DNA from: Cristatella mucedo
Taxonomy: Eukaryota > Bryozoa > Phylactolaemata > Cristatellidae
Reading direction: 5' to 3'
Length of the DNA stretch: 64,000 bases
Assembly (NCBI GenBank): GCA_009760855.2
Contig: WPIO01000005.1
Coordinates: 7,016,001-7,080,000 of the forward strand
Shown: piece after piece, positions 1 to 12,949 of the stretch
Layout: each line of letters opens with the position of its first letter
Position numbering within the stretch: position 1 is the first letter of the stretch
Program-made: the position numbers and the translations under genes
Notes under the pieces: generated by a model
Seen by the model: only the letters and a program-made list of their open reading frames with translations
The model's database searches: none
Told to the model about the DNA's origin: nothing

Positions 1-401
1 AAGCCATATTTACATTAATTTGGCACCACTGCCGCGTAGGCCCAGAACGACTAGGTGTGACGTGAATGAATGCAAAGTTCGCATGCAACTTTTTACGCAC
101 AGTTCGCCTAGTCGTAGCCTTTTTAGGATGCCCACCGAGCGATGTTCAAATAAAAATGTTCCAGACTTAATATTGACGGATTTTCGTAGGACCACTTTAG
201 CCCCATACCCTATTAGACCGACTCAGAACTGGGACCACTAAAGATGCACCTTTGTGGAATATCTTTATAGAATTTTTCAGACTTCGTACGTAATGTTGCT
301 CCCTGCAACGACAGACAACAGTGCTGCGCGCATTGTAGGTGGATCGCGCGGAGTATTAAAGCTGACTTTGCACTCTTTTAGCTTCAACTCAGCTGATGCA
401 G

Positions 402-858
402 ATAATAATAATAATAATAATAATAATTCACTTGATAAAGCGCCCTCAGAGAACTTAATCTCTCTCTAGGCGCTTTACATTTGCTATAAAGTGAAATGCA
501 ATGGAATGGTAAGTAAAATCATGCTTGAAAAACAAACGAAATGAATAATATGGTTAGGGGTGACATGCACAGGGTCAGCATGCAAATGTGGTTAGTGGCA
601 GCATGCACAGTGTCAGCACGCATAAGCACATCAAGGACGAATCACAGGGACCCACTAAATGCTGTCCTAAATAGGTGTTTTTAGGTTCCTTTTAAATGTG
701 GTCAGGTCAGGGGATGTTCTGACGCAGGTCGGGAGGGAGTTCCAGGCTTTGGGAGCATATGAACTAAATGCACGGTCTCCAAAGGATTTAAGGTTTGTAT
801 GAGGTATTTCTAGACTGTTGGATTCCGAAAAGCGGGTGGTACGATGCTTGGCCTGATA
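402..858 (-). mobile_element. (ATT)n-tailed L2-like LINE, 3' end
   Basis: Minus strand: (ATT)n at 402-428, the 3' hairpin at 436-480, 3'UTR, then the ORF2 C-terminus (NSLPT..SPDLTTFK..LK pattern) to about 858. 5'-truncated. Confidence 0.82.
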
Positions 859-2082
859 TTCGTTGGTGAGGCTGAGTATGCGAATTTCTACATTTGTCGT
901 TTTTGGTGTTACGGAAGTAACTCACGTTGCTTAAAATTGCTCACGGTGCTTAAAATTCGTGTCTCGGCTTTTATTTGCCTCTGCGAAGTGACTTGAATGC
1001 AGTGAATTTTTCTCCTCGTTGTTAAATGATCACATTGGCTGACGCTGACATCGACGAGCTTCGCAAAGCTGGATACCTCTTGGCCATATTTTCTGTACTA
1101 GCGCAGAGTTCGGCAAACTTTTCGGACTACTAGGATATTTCAGGAGGTCAAGAAGGCGCAACAGGCCAGAAGAAACCACGCGCACTCCGCCAGGCCTGTG
1201 GAGTGGGCGTGGCGAAACCAACAAACAGTCGCAAAAGACGAACACACATGCACGACAATTATAGAGGTAGACGTATATCCTCCCTCCCGGTCAGTAACTT
1301 CTGTTTCAAGTTCTAAAAATAAACGCTGGCCACAACTTGAGCTGCAACAGCAGTAAATGAACAGGGTCAAAACCGTGACAACTCAATTAGGCCGGATCCA
1401 TAAAAAGATAACTAGGGGGCCGCTAGGCCGGACTGGAGCACTAGCTAGGCCGGATCCTGGCCTAAAGGCTGAGTTTGCCGACCTCTGTACTAGCGGAAGC
1501 CAGAGGACCCAGACCAGGACGCGAGCGTTCCGTCTCGTATTTAACTGTCACGTAGCGGTGAGCAGCACACTCATTTTAGGGCCAGTAACGTTGTCGGTTT
1601 TGTTATGTTATGATTCTTCGTATGATTAAGTTATCATTCGTTCGTAGTGTTACGAACGCGCCGTTGCTGCTCCTGATCGATAAAGCGCAAACGCAGTCGC
1701 CACAAACACAGCGCACGTGCGAGTCCTTGCGTGACGCGTGACAATTATTGATGGAGCAGGCGTCTCGAAACAGCGAAAAGCGCGGCTATTGAGTCGACAT
1801 CGAGGATATCGAGTCGTAGCTAATACACGCATACACTCAAGTGCGCCAAAGGTAGCAGTAAGCCACTGTAATCAAGAACGCCCGTGCATAAATGTGACAA
1901 GTACTTGCCCTTAATATGGTTTAGTCTATTCCAGGACCACAAAGATGCCCGATTGTTCAGCACCGGCCACAGCGCACTTCCGCTTCATTCGAAGCCATAA
2001 TTAAAACTAACTAAATATTAGGTCAGATGCTCAGATGCAACTTCTGAACTATGTATTATGAAATATCAGCTTCCGATCGTGA
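859..2082. other. No gene recognised
   Basis: Mixed-composition DNA with short frames only. Slightly GC-rich near 1100-1850. Nothing supportable found. Confidence 0.5.
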
Positions 2083-2200
2083 ATAATAATAATCATCATG
2101 CATTTTTATAGCGCCAATAAAGAAGTAAATCTCTTTCTGGGCACTTTACATGTGCTTTAGAGGAAGTATGCCAACATGGTTAGTAAACTCAGAATCCCTC
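2083..2200 (-). mobile_element. (ATT)n LINE tail fragment
   Basis: ATAATAATAATCATCATGCA then ATAGCGCC..CTTTCTGGGCACTTTAC, the hairpin region of the family, then the start of the 3'UTR. Diverged. Confidence 0.6.
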
Positions 2201-2394
2201 AGTAACATTATGCAAGATAATTTTTGTCGCTAGGTTCTAAGTGCTATTTTGTAATAGCTTGTGATTCAGAAGTATGAACAATGGCCATTTTACCCTAAAA
2301 TTTCGCATTTGAGACCATGACACTGATTAAATTAAAAATGAAATAATTCCAAATACGAGTTGATGTTCTGATTATGTAGCTAAACTGTCAATTT

Positions 2395-3250
2395 CTGTCT
2401 AGAATAATCCCCTAAACCAAGTCTTGCATCGTGTTTTTCTTATTCTGTCCTCGGTAAGGACGTTCAGAGTCGAGTATTACCCCGTGAAAGCTCTCAACTT
2501 GTTCCTCTGAGTAAGCTACCACGAACTACCTGGATTGATGAAGAGTAGCAGCAATGATAAGAACTTTGAGGGACATTGAGCATCCGATTTCCTCATAGTT
2601 CTATACGACAGCATGCACCACGTGGTCAATTTTTAAGCCTCAGGGTTGCCCAAAACCGGTAAACTGCTACAAAGAAATGACTCCAAGCGTTCTCAGCTTT
2701 TTGATAAATTTGTCCCCCTCTCTGACCTTCTTTATCCATGGTCCCACAAAGATACCACATTTGACCTTTGCCTCCGACAGCTCTTAAAAGACATCTTGGA
2801 GGTACACGTAAAAACTGCTGACTGATTGTCTGGAGCCCCGAAAAATGGCACAATAAAGAGTAACTTGATGTACAATGGCGGAATCAGCAGCTTCCGGGGG
2901 CCTATCAGCCACTTCCACTTTATGCTGCGCTTCCCTTCATAGAACTCGGTACGCCGTCACCAGTCCCTTTGAAATAATGTCTCTTAGTGTACTGACTCTC
3001 ACACAGGCAAAGAAAACTAAGAAATTCATTCAACCGCTAGGAGGCCAATCAGGAATGACGCCTTGTTGAAGTCCCAGTTTACCCTCAGCCATAGTCACCA
3101 TACTTCAAGGCACTCAGCGGCCTCTTGACACTGGCTTAGTCCTCTTTTAGGGGCTCAGAGTGAACCGTAGGAAGAGTACGTGCTCCCATTATGAAGCTGC
3201 GTGGCTTTGAGACTCCTGGATGAACTGTCTATGAGGAGGTGGCACTCACT
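2395..3250 (-). pseudogene. Relic of a widespread transposon-like protein
   Basis: Read on the minus strand across several frames, the remnant shows in order: LSFLCLCESQYTKRHYFKG, KWKWLIGPRKLLIPPLYIKL, LSEAKVKCGIFVGPW, a WxxFFVAVYRFWA segment, NYEEIGCSMSLKVLIIAATLH, and EEQVESFHGVILDSERPYRG. This series is the same as in a repetitive protein family common in invertebrate genomes: CFLCLWDSR..KHY, W.PLVDP.K..LPPLHIKLG, SEAKIKEGIFVGP, GCNMSLKIHFLHSH, DE.GERFHQDI..ME.RYQG. Stops and frame changes show it is dead. The family has no settled function and its element class is uncertain. The motif memory is mine and unchecked. Confidence 0.55.
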
Positions 3251-6057
3251 CTGGTTTTAGGTAAGTCCTACAGCCTCGAATAGACCAGCCGCATTGTTGT
3301 AAAAGCACATGCTTCAGTCTTTTCGACGAAAGCATGTGGACAAAAGTCGGTGACGCTTTCTCTTGTCTGTTCTTTTTACATTTTCATCGAACACGTTTCT
3401 CTCCGTGTGCCTAGCTGTCGGGAGCTCAACATTGCTCTGTAGTACTGAGGCGATCGATGAAGGAATTTGAGAATGCATATTAGAAGGTGCGGTCTTGCCA
3501 ACTCCGTGTTTGTGGGGGTTCACCATGAAGAAGAAGCACTTGGCTCAGTATTCAGTGGGTTCCTTTTCAGGTTCTGGGCACAGCAAATTTGAGGATCTCT
3601 TTTCTCTCCTGTAAACATTTAAGAATTAATTTTAGAAATAATAATATTCTATTGCTTTAACTACCTAACATTGAGCAATAAATCTAATCTAACTCATCTT
3701 CTTTTTTTTATGAAATCACCAGCACCGTACCTGAAAAACCTAGCTTGAAGAGCTTGCTTACGCTGAGCTAGCGAGGGACCTGGTGAGAACCAAATGGATT
3801 AAACGTTATATCTCTGATCTCAGTAAGTCAGCACTGTTTTCATATCTCTTAGGTGTTCCAGGTTTTGTCCTAGGCTGCTGCTATATTTTGCTTTCTAGAA
3901 CTACAAACACTTTCGAGCACATACAACTGCACATACAACTATCAATCCAGCAGCTCAATTTTTGGATGCAATAAGTGTGCTTATGTGTATCGTATATTCA
4001 TTATGTCTCAGAAGTGTTTTACAGGCCCGAAAACACATAGTCTAGTTTAAAACTTAGGTCCATATCTCAACTCAGCAAGAGCCTGAAAACCAATACAGCC
4101 AAGAAAACGGGAATTACAAAGGGCAGCACTAAGCCCTCCATGTCCATCGCTCAGTTGTCTTCCACGGGGTAGCGCATGGAGCATCGGGTAGTTCGGCTAC
4201 GAGTCGGACTACCTTGGTGCTCAGCAATGAATTAAGCAGCTCATGCCGTTGAACAAAGAGTGGAGAAGTGAAAGAGTGATCGCGGGAGAGGAAAGATAAA
4301 CCGATGGCAATCGTCGCCTCGGACGTATGACCAGCGAAGCTGACTTGGCTAGCCACTCCCCCTGTCCGACTGCCGGCGATGGTCAAGGACACAGCCGGTG
4401 GGGCACTACGTGACTGATGAAACGGATGAAGAGAAGCTCTGCAACGGCTGCGATCGGGGGTGGGGGTGGGGGTGGAAGGCGACGAGTTGGATAGGCAACA
4501 GAGATGGGAATGTCGATCCCGATCGATCGTCGTCTCCACACGATATCCTGCTCGCCTAATCTCCTACACTTACTACACCGACCTTATTATTCTTTGGTCA
4601 TCGAGCGCCAGCCGCGAAAGCAGCAGGAAGCTGCATTCAGCCATTTCCCCACTTCCCAGACGACGGCGTAACAGTGGCGAAGTCTCCGCCAATTTACGGC
4701 GTTATAGCTAGCGACGATGTACCCGTCTGCATTCGCACGTGCATTTCTTCCTATTCTCGATAGAGCGAGATAAATAGTAGTTTTATAGCTGAAGGGAAAC
4801 CTCAAATTGAGCACATTCATGGCCGAGTGTCAAAGTAAAAGAAAAAAAAACTGCCGCAAAGGATCAATATTGCGAGCTTTTAGTTTCGCACTCGGCGAAG
4901 TACACTGCTCCGCATATGGCTCCCCGCATATCGCAATGGCGCGCCGCCGTACGCGGAGCGCAACAATGGCGCTCGCTAAGCGACTGGTTAGCAAAAACCA
5001 TGTAGACGGCGACAAAGAGCGCGGCAAAGGATGCAGGCGTTGACTAGCCTTTGATTCGGGCTTGCCGAGAGCGCCCGTGTCAAAACAAGCTGCTCTACAT
5101 GCCGCCTGCGAGTCCATTAATTTTGTGGATAGCGGCTGGTGAATGGCTTCCCGCGTTGATCTTTACCGCTCTTCACTACGGTATGTTTCCTTTAGTGCGT
5201 ACTTCGAACTAAGCTCGTACCTTGAAAAAGAGAGGAGCCAGAGAAATCAAGAATGAATCGCTACCATCACACATGCCGAGCGCGTCCGTCGCCAATTCCC
5301 GTCGTTCAGCTGGCTGAGCGCGCCAGTCACCTTCGCTTGCCGTATGTCCGTCTTGACGTTCGGCAGTCTCCTGTCGGATCTGCAAAATGAGATCTTCTAT
5401 TTTCGATGTAACGCGAATACCACCGGCGCTATCAATTTACGCAGCTTTTCCGGCCTCGCTTAGTAACGGCAAATGTAATGAAGCTTCAATAGTCTTAATA
5501 CGAGCTCTTCCGATATACTCTTACGCTAGCCGAATATACAGCGATAAATTAACGGCCTGAAAAATTATAGTCCGCAATCAAAAGCAGCCTGATAGAACGA
5601 ACTAGTACCGGAAACTATAGCGCTGTCGTAATGCATAATATAGATAGATTTGACCTCCTAGCTATCTCTTTGTAGTGCTGGCTTTCGTACTTAAGCAAAG
5701 AGTATTCTCGAAATAAAACATTAAGGTAGGTCGCATCTGATTCAGCAGACAGTAAAGCTCACTTTCAAAATTCGTACGCACCGACGTATTCTCTCTTGCT
5801 GCCGACTGTGGAACATCTTTACCCACTGCCCTGTGCTGCTACTTCCCACCTACTCACTTCTACGACTGACCTCCGGACTCAGATATGCCTGTGACGGTCT
5901 CTCTATTTCGTGAGATCGAGTCTGTTGGCTAGCGCATGCCCACCCAGGATTGACTGCACTATAGCATACTCCTCATTGACGCACATACACAGGCTTTGGG
6001 CTTTGTTGAGCTAATTGCTGAGATTCGCACTTTAATAATAATAATAATAATACTAAC
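3251..6057. other. No gene recognised; moderately GC-rich patch
   Basis: 4130-5360 is richer in GC and CpG than its surroundings, with a GGGGGT repeat near 4456 and a TATA-like GATAAATAG near 4768. It may be a promoter region, but no exon with a signal peptide or clear donor follows. The longest frame (4129-4539, minus) has no recognisable feature. Confidence 0.4.
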
Positions 6058-6217
6058 TGAATTAACAGCCTCTTTTTGTATAGCGACAGAAGAGCCTTTG
6101 CGGCTATCACCACCGCTTGCAGTGGGGATAAAGGATCGCCCATCCCAGGACTCGAACCCACGACCTCGGGACCGAGGCCGTGAAAAGCAACCGCCTTACC
6201 TAGTGAGCCATTAAGAC
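6058..6217 (-). mobile_element. tRNA-derived SINE (family A), minus strand
   Basis: Reverse complement of box B (GGACTCGAACCC at about 6148) and box A (CCTAGTGAGCCA near 6200), tail TAACAGCCTCTTTTTGTATA at the left. An (AAT)n run stands just beyond the tail at 6033-6051. Confidence 0.75.
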
Positions 6218-6239
6218 TTACCTAATGGTAGAAAATTTC

Positions 6240-6890
6240 CTTAAATTAAATGAAGATAGAACCAAGTTACTATCCAAGGGTAAATCTAATGATACCCAGA
6301 TTTGAGAAAACCTGAGCTTGCGTATGGGATCGGCCTGAATAGCTCTGGTAGCTTCTGAACGCTAAATATAGGCGTCCTGTTCCAAAGTGACCTATTAGAA
6401 GACGACCACGTCAACTCCACAGGCAAGTCTGCCTACTTCTAGCTAAGTAATATGGAAATATTTCTTCCCTGCTTCGGCAAAGGTACCGTAGCAAATCTGG
6501 TCAATGTGTGAGTACACTACTAGAAATCGTGCTCTCAGAGCGGGCAGGTCTTGCAAAGCTCGATAGTAGTTAGGCTTGTCTGCTCTAAAAATTTCAATTT
6601 ACAAATTATGCCACTTCTCATGGACCTGCACTGGCTCCCTGTAAAGTACCTTATTTACATCAAGGTTTGGTTACTCACTTTTAGGTACCTCGATTGACTT
6701 CCTTCAGTCTACCTTTCCGCACTACTTCCTTATCAGGCTAGGCCTCGTACTATCCACTCATTTAAATCAAGTCTTTAGCTGTTCATCTAAACTATCTTTC
6801 AAATCCACTTCAAAACCAGGCTTTTATCGATACTCCCTGAAGCTTGGAACTCATTCATTCATGATATAACGACACCGCCAACTTAGCAGT
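6240..6890 (+). mobile_element. Old (ATT)n-family LINE, RT C-terminal half
   Basis: CACTTCTCATGGACCTGCAC then CACTTTTAGGTACC and TCAGGCTAGGCCTCGTAC line up with LADLHWLP..FR.L..QA.HRT in the 57-kb copy. Many indels, no tail. Confidence 0.6.
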
Positions 6891-7185
6891 TAAAAAGGAG
6901 ATATACAACCACGTGTTCCTGTCATGATTTTCTCCGTTGGTTTGAACCACTGTATGCTTATGCATACTGACATTGTGCATGTTATCGCTATAAAAATGCT
7001 TGCTTCTAAGCAGATGAAAATTTTATAGAAAGAGATATAGCTCTTTGACGACGCTATATAGAAATGTTGTTATAGTTTCTATAATGTCACTGTGGGCTAC
7101 CTACATCGGACATGTTGTCCTAACATCAGCCTCATCCGCAGGACTTATATTCTCTCTTTACGTACACCCTCACTTCATATCTCTC

Positions 7186-7189
<4 letters not shown>

Positions 7190-7233
<44 letters not shown>
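7190..7233. repeat. (CT)n microsatellite
   Basis: 44 bp of uninterrupted CT. Confidence 0.95.
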
Positions 7234-7236
<3 letters not shown>

Positions 7237-8089
7237 CGTTCTGCGTGGTGAGGGAAATTCAAGTATGAGCTAAAGGTGAAAGAGAGACTTTCACTGAACT
7301 GGAGGTATTACAAGTTACACGACATGATGTCACTGATTTAGATAAGCGGTGACCAGCTGTAACTCACACACTGTCTTGTTAGCTCAATGGTAGCCGGTAG
7401 GTTCTTTTGCCAGCCTTAATTATATGTCTTTTGCCGGTACGTTGGCCAGTCATCGCACAACTGAATTGAGCTGTACTTCAGCATAAGATGAAATGACTCG
7501 CTGTGGATCCCGTCCTTGGCTGTTCGCACTCACATTGTTTGTGTAGTTCTGATGTATGCTTGTAAGGCTTAATAGGCTATATTAAAAAATGCAATTGCAG
7601 AATTAACAGACTGACGAGCAGTACTGAAGCAGAGAGCGATATTGGTTCCGTCTGGCCAAACTGCACAAGTTGCGACGAAGCAGCCATAAAAAGCACCAAT
7701 ACCTTAGTATAAAAAGGACACATAATTTAGCATAGAGCATTCTACTCATTGGCTGCAGTGAGTCAATGGTGTTCAGCCATAGCCACAGCATGCAACTAAG
7801 TGTCCCGAAGCCCAAAGTATTACTGACTGGCAGTTACTTTCGATGTCTAGCAATTTCCAAAGAATAGATTAATACCTATACATTCTTATTTACTACAATT
7901 AAGGAGCCACGAATAACCTCAAAGGCTCTAATAATCTGGGTGATGTAGAGCCAGTGGTCCAATTCCTTGCAATTGTTGCTGTAACTGTCTAGTCTGCACC
8001 TTCAGTACCAACAACCATCTTCAGTACTCTTGACAAGCATGCTTCCATTCATTCTATCCATGTACAGAGTCGTGAAGATTCGTTTCAAT

Positions 8090-10205
8090 TTGCAAAAAAC
8101 TTCAAAAAGAGGTGCCGTGTTAAGCGCAGGCTTGGACGTCATTTAAGAAATAGGGGTCTGGTGCAAATCTATTCAATTTAAAACACTTCCTTCGAGTTTT
8201 CACCCGGAAGCTTAGTAAGGCCAGCGCTTCTTTTTCACTCAAAAACTGAAGTCCTGCCAGTCAGACCCGAAAGAGATCTATAAGACGGTAAAGAATTTAC
8301 GGGCCAATGCTAAAAGGTCTGACTCCCCCAGATAACAACGGCTCAGCTGCAAAGTTTTCAGCCTTCTTTACTTAAAAAAATTGCGCACATTCGTGACTCA
8401 ATAAAGCCCCCTCCGACTAAAGCAATTGCTGAATCGCAACCTGTGACCTTCCTTAAAAGATTCTCCGAAATTTCTTCCTGAGACTTGGCTACTTTAATAA
8501 GGTCTAGTAAAAAGAGCTCGTCCCCTGAAGACCTTATTCCATCATCTCTGTGGTCTTCACTGGCAGGCCAACTTAGCCCCCATAACCGAGATTTTTAATG
8601 CTTCTTTGGAAAAAGGGGTTGTACCCAAGTCCTTCAAATCGGCAATCGTTAGACCCATACTTAAAAAGCCTGAATTAGATACAGAGGTCCTTGCAAAACA
8701 TCCTCCAGTCTCCCTTCCTTTTTTGGTCAAAGATTCTCAAAAGAATTGTCGCTAAGCAGCTGGTAGCACATATTGAAAAAATTGAGTGCCAGAAACATTT
8801 CAATCGGAGTTCAAGAGGCAGCACTCCATTGAAACTGCTCTCCTCCGTGTTAACAATGGCATTCTATGTGAGCACAATGACGGGAATGTGAGTGGCCTAG
8901 CTCTGCTGGATTTATCAGCTGCCTTCGACACCGTTGATCACGATGTCCGGCTTGAACGATTAAAAACAACGATCGGATTTGCAGACGAGGCACTGGCGTG
9001 GTTTAAATCGTACTTGTCTGATCGTGTTCAATCCCTGTCATGTGGTGATCAAGTTTCACTCACCAGACGGGTCACCTGTGGAGTCCCTCAAGGGTCCGTC
9101 CTCGGTCGCTTGCTATTCTCCATTTATACTCAAACTCTGGGAAAAGTGGTTTAAGGTCCACGGAATTGGATATCACTTTTATGCTGAAGATACTTAGCTG
9201 TACTTGTCATTTAAACCGCCTGAATCAGCTGAAGCAACTGATAAACTGAAATCTTGCCCTGCCGACATGCGATCACGGATGTCGGAAAACATCTTGCACA
9301 CAAATGACAATAAAACTGACCTGCTTCTCATACGACACCCTAAGCGTGTGTCTGAATTAGAAGGCTTTGCTCTTCTAATAGGTGATGCTGTTCTACGACC
9401 GTCACCTCGTGCTCAAAATTTAGGTTTCATTTTTGACAGCTGCCTTAATTTTAAAAGCTTCATTAAGAAGACTGCTTCTACAGCTAGCCATCAAGTCCGA
9501 TCCCTATGTAAGATAAGGACCTGTCTTCCACGGTTGCTTGAACAAATTTAACTAGCTCCTTAGTTCTGTCTCGGCTTGATTATTGTAATTCCCTTTTGAC
9601 TGAGCTGTCCAAGAAAGCAACTAGGCCACTGCAAATGGCCATGAATATGGTTTCAAGGCTAGTTTGTAAGTCCCAAAGGTTTTAACAAACGTCTCTTTTG
9701 CTAAATGAGCCAGGATGGCTGCCGGTTGATCAACGGATACAGAACAAAATTCTTAGGCTGACCCACAAGACCCACCACGGCTTGGCTCCTTCATACCTAA
9801 CTGAACTTCTGCACTTGTTTCTGTCTCCTCTTTAGCTGTTCTATTCCTCCGCTTAAAGACCGTTGGCGACAAAAGCTTTAGCTCTGGAAGTCCTAGACTG
9901 AGGAACTCGCTTCAACGATTCTTACGGAACGACAACCACTCTCCTGCTGCCGACTATGGTTCATCCTTATCAGTGTTTCTGAGCTGCTATTTCCATTTTA
10001 CTCACTACCTCAACTGCTCTCCTGGCTATGCAATTTTTCCAACTTTCTCTTTGTTTCGCGAGACAAAGTCTTTTGGCTACCGAATGCGTACCGAAAGCCG
10101 CTTGGGCTGTGAGTTCGCTTTAAAAAACTCTCCTGCATAGCACTCACATAGTATTTGTGGCCTTATGGAGTTACAGATGGAGATACATTACATTACATTA
10201 CATAA
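8090..10205 (+). mobile_element. L2/CR1-like LINE with reverse transcriptase remnant, (ACATT)n tail
   Basis: Degenerate ORF2. RT motif A LALLDLSAAFDTVDHD lies near 8900 and motif B CGVPQGSVLG near 9080. The catalytic YADD region reads FYAEDT followed by a stop near 9195 in a shifted frame. The C-terminal part (RIQNKILRLTHKTHHGLAPSYL) and a tail ending GGAGATACATTACATTACAT at about 10205 complete it. Several frameshifts, so dead. A second copy of this family is at 17455 and a third, reversed, at 31768. Confidence 0.85.
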
Positions 10206-12026
10206 CCATCGCGGCAATGATTCGCTTTCCAATTCATTTTCTAAGCCCTTCACTTTTTAGGCGTTCAGGTCAATAGCCTTTCACCTGGCCAGATGCAGGC
10301 AAACAGCTTTAGCTCCGGCTCTGTCTCAGTAAATGCCTGAATGAATATCAAAACTAGAGCTAAATTTGTGCATAAAACACAGGAAGGCAAACCACTCCAT
10401 GCGCCGATGCACTAGCCGCTATGCCTGCAACTTATCAGGTTCATTCCTGGAATCATCCCTCCAATTCTGTGCTGTCTGTCTTACATCCATTTAGAAATTC
10501 TGAAAGCAATGCTGAAAGTGAAATTCTGAAATGCAGAAAGCATGATATCAACAAGCCGTCTTCACCAAAACCATAAAACATCAGAATATAGCACATAGCA
10601 CTGTTGGCGCACTAAAGCTTGCCAAAACACCGCCAGGCACGGAATAACCAATGTCAACTATTACATGATCTCAAGTGCAGACAACAGCACGATTGAAGAT
10701 ACATTGTCCTTTCAAACAACTGCTAATGTTGTGAACCACTCCCGTTCTCATGTTAGAACTATCATGTTGTTCTAACTTAGTAAGAATAAAGCCAACTCAA
10801 ACCTCGGTTACCACTTTAAACTTACGCCTTTCGATGTCCGCTCGTGTAATAAGCCCCAAGCGATTAGCAGCTTGATACCGGATGACGCTTTTGAGGTGAT
10901 TGCTGTTGATGAGACCTGGCTTAAGTCGAATAGCTGCACGGCTATCACCGATGTTAATTGAGAAGGTATCTTCTTTTTCCATATTTAGAGATCGCTGAGA
11001 ACTGGTGGTTGAGCATGTTTCAAAGTTTTCGTCCATATCTTTTCAAACTATTAGCATTTCTCGGCTACAGTTAAAAAAAAATCTTCAATCACTCGTCTGT
11101 ACAACTAATGGTAGATACCAATAGTCATTTATAGTTCAAAGGTAGTAATCCAAATTTCATCTACTACTTTTCTGCTTTTGTAACAGTTCGTTTCACAAGG
11201 AATCTAACGCCACTCACTCTAAAAGATTTCATTATCCATTTTGATATTTTGTCTGATCCAAATCATTCATACGGGTTTCATTATTATAGTCGTTCTTACT
11301 CTGTGGTCAGTTTCAAACTCATACATATGAAAAGGCCATAGCCGTGACTAAATTTTCTCCCGAAATTTCACCAATATCTATGCATATCGTCACGGCTTTC
11401 TAGACATCTGATCTTATGCGGATGTAATTCGGAATGTGTTAATGTTTCGGCATTCAAAAATACTTTGTCAAGAAGCAGAAAGTCTCTTGAAATCGACGTT
11501 GTCAGCATCAAACTTGTCCTCTGCTATACTGCCCGACCCTTAAAGTGACCTTCCTTCTCTTTGACTCGAGGCTACGAAACTACGTCAGAAAAAGTCTTTT
11601 CTACACGAGTCTGTGCCTCTGACTAAACTACAGGAACATAACCCACACAAATGCCCTTTGGTTTGCAGCTGACGTAATAAAAACGAGAAATACTGGATGT
11701 AGGCTTAAAATAACCACCAGAACTACGGAAGTCACTTTACACTTCTTGGCTGATAAGTACAATTGTAGATCACATATATCTTTTTTAGTTAAGGCCAAGT
11801 CCAAGTTTTATAAATAAATAGTTCAATAACAGACCATTGAAAAAAGAGAGTTAATTACTACTATCAACCGTTGTCTCAACCTTTCACAAATTAGTACACA
11901 GCACAACTACTCCGACTGCTAAATAGTTGAGCATTTCTTGAAACTTTTCGTACAAAATGTAGAGTCGTTTAGATACTCCACCCCTTACTGTCTTCCCTAC
12001 CTGCTCGAACCTGTTGGCTTCCTTCT
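10206..12026. other. Mostly unassigned
   Basis: Apart from the minus-strand candidate exon near 10.8-11.03 kb, no coding or repeat match was seen. Confidence 0.4.
10797..11036 (-). CDS. Unidentified candidate exon, minus strand
   Basis: 79-codon frame read right to left, starting ATG near 11034 just after an AG (TTTGAAAAG) and ending next to a weak donor (GAG|GTTTGA) at about 10797. The first part is Ser/Thr-rich (MDENFETCSTTSSQRSL) and the rest looks folded (INIGDSRAAIRLKPG, HLKSVIRYQAANRLGL, ADIERRKF). Composition and lack of repeat match make it more credible than surrounding frames, but I recognise no family. No further exon on this strand could be linked to it. Confidence 0.3.
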   Translation of the reverse strand: MDENFETCSTTSSQRSLNMEKEDTFSINIGDSRAAIRLKPGLINSNHLKSVIRYQAANRLGLITRADIERRKFKVVTEV

Positions 12027-12170
12027 CTCTCCTCCTTCTCTCTCCTCTTTCTCTCTCTTCCTTCTCTCTCCTTCTCTCTCCTCCTCTCTCCTCTTTCTCT
12101 CTCCTTCTCTCTCCTCCTCTCTCCTCCTTCTCTCTCCTTCTCTCTCTTCTTTCTCTCTTCCTTCTCACTC
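12027..12170. repeat. CT-rich compound array
   Basis: Repeats of CTCTCTCCTTCT and CTCCTCTCTCCT type; all pyrimidine on the plus strand for about 140 bp with few exceptions, so triplex-prone. Confidence 0.9.
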
Positions 12171-12511
12171 CGCCGTTCTGCCTTTCTTTATTGATCAATT
12201 GAATATCATCTCTATTAAAAGCCACATTTGTCTCTCACGTTAAGACGATCTCTAGAATTTTTGTACCTGTCCCAACAGATCTCCTCATGAGGTGAATAGA
12301 CCCTTCACTACAGGAAATGGGTAAACAATTTTATTAGATACCATTAGAGACCACTGAAGTTTTTTCTTGTCTAATACAAAAGCATTTTTCAGACCACCCA
12401 TTAAAAAGCCGACCATAGATTACAAGAATCTACGTAAATATGGTCCAGTCTCTAGTTTGCAATTCTTATCCAGGACAGTTGTGTAAATGGTCACCAAGCA
12501 GCCAAATGATT

Positions 12512-12887
12512 ACCGTATTTTACAGTGTATTTTACCCGACCCCGTTGTATAAGCCACCCAAGAGTTTGAACGAATTTCTTGGAAAATTCTTTTTATTCTA
12601 TAGCTGAATGAACTTAAAAATAACAAGACTCATATTAATCACTCATGTCACAGTCGCTATATTCGGGCTTATTTGAGTCAGTGGAATGTCAAATTTACGT
12701 TAACAAGCAAGCCTATCGAATACATTTTGGCGGCCAGGTTATCTGTGTTGGGTTGCATTTAAAGCAGGAACGTTTTTGTAGCGCAATATTTAGGCCAAAA
12801 AGTGGCCTCCCATGTATATGCCCCTCACCAGTATCTGACCCAAAAATTTTTTAGAAAAAAAGTGGGTCTTAAGCAGGTAAGATACGG
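12512..12887. mobile_element. Second type of pogo-like MITE
   Basis: Begins TACCGTATTTTACAGTG and ends GTAAGATACGGCA, with GTATAAGCCACCC just inside the left end and GTGGGTCTTA inside the right end. The ends resemble the TACCGTATTT..GTATAAGCCGCACC termini of pogo-type elements. No transposase frame is left. Boundaries are by eye. Confidence 0.45.
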
Positions 12888-12949
12888 CATTTCAGGTCAT
12901 CAGATCTTGCTAACAGTTTAAATCGAGATTTAGAGACACAGATTCACAA

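Noticed and set aside
4129-4539. 136-codon minus-strand frame in a GC-richer patch
   Set aside because: No domain, no splice context and low-complexity Pro/Ser/Thr content; treated as chance.
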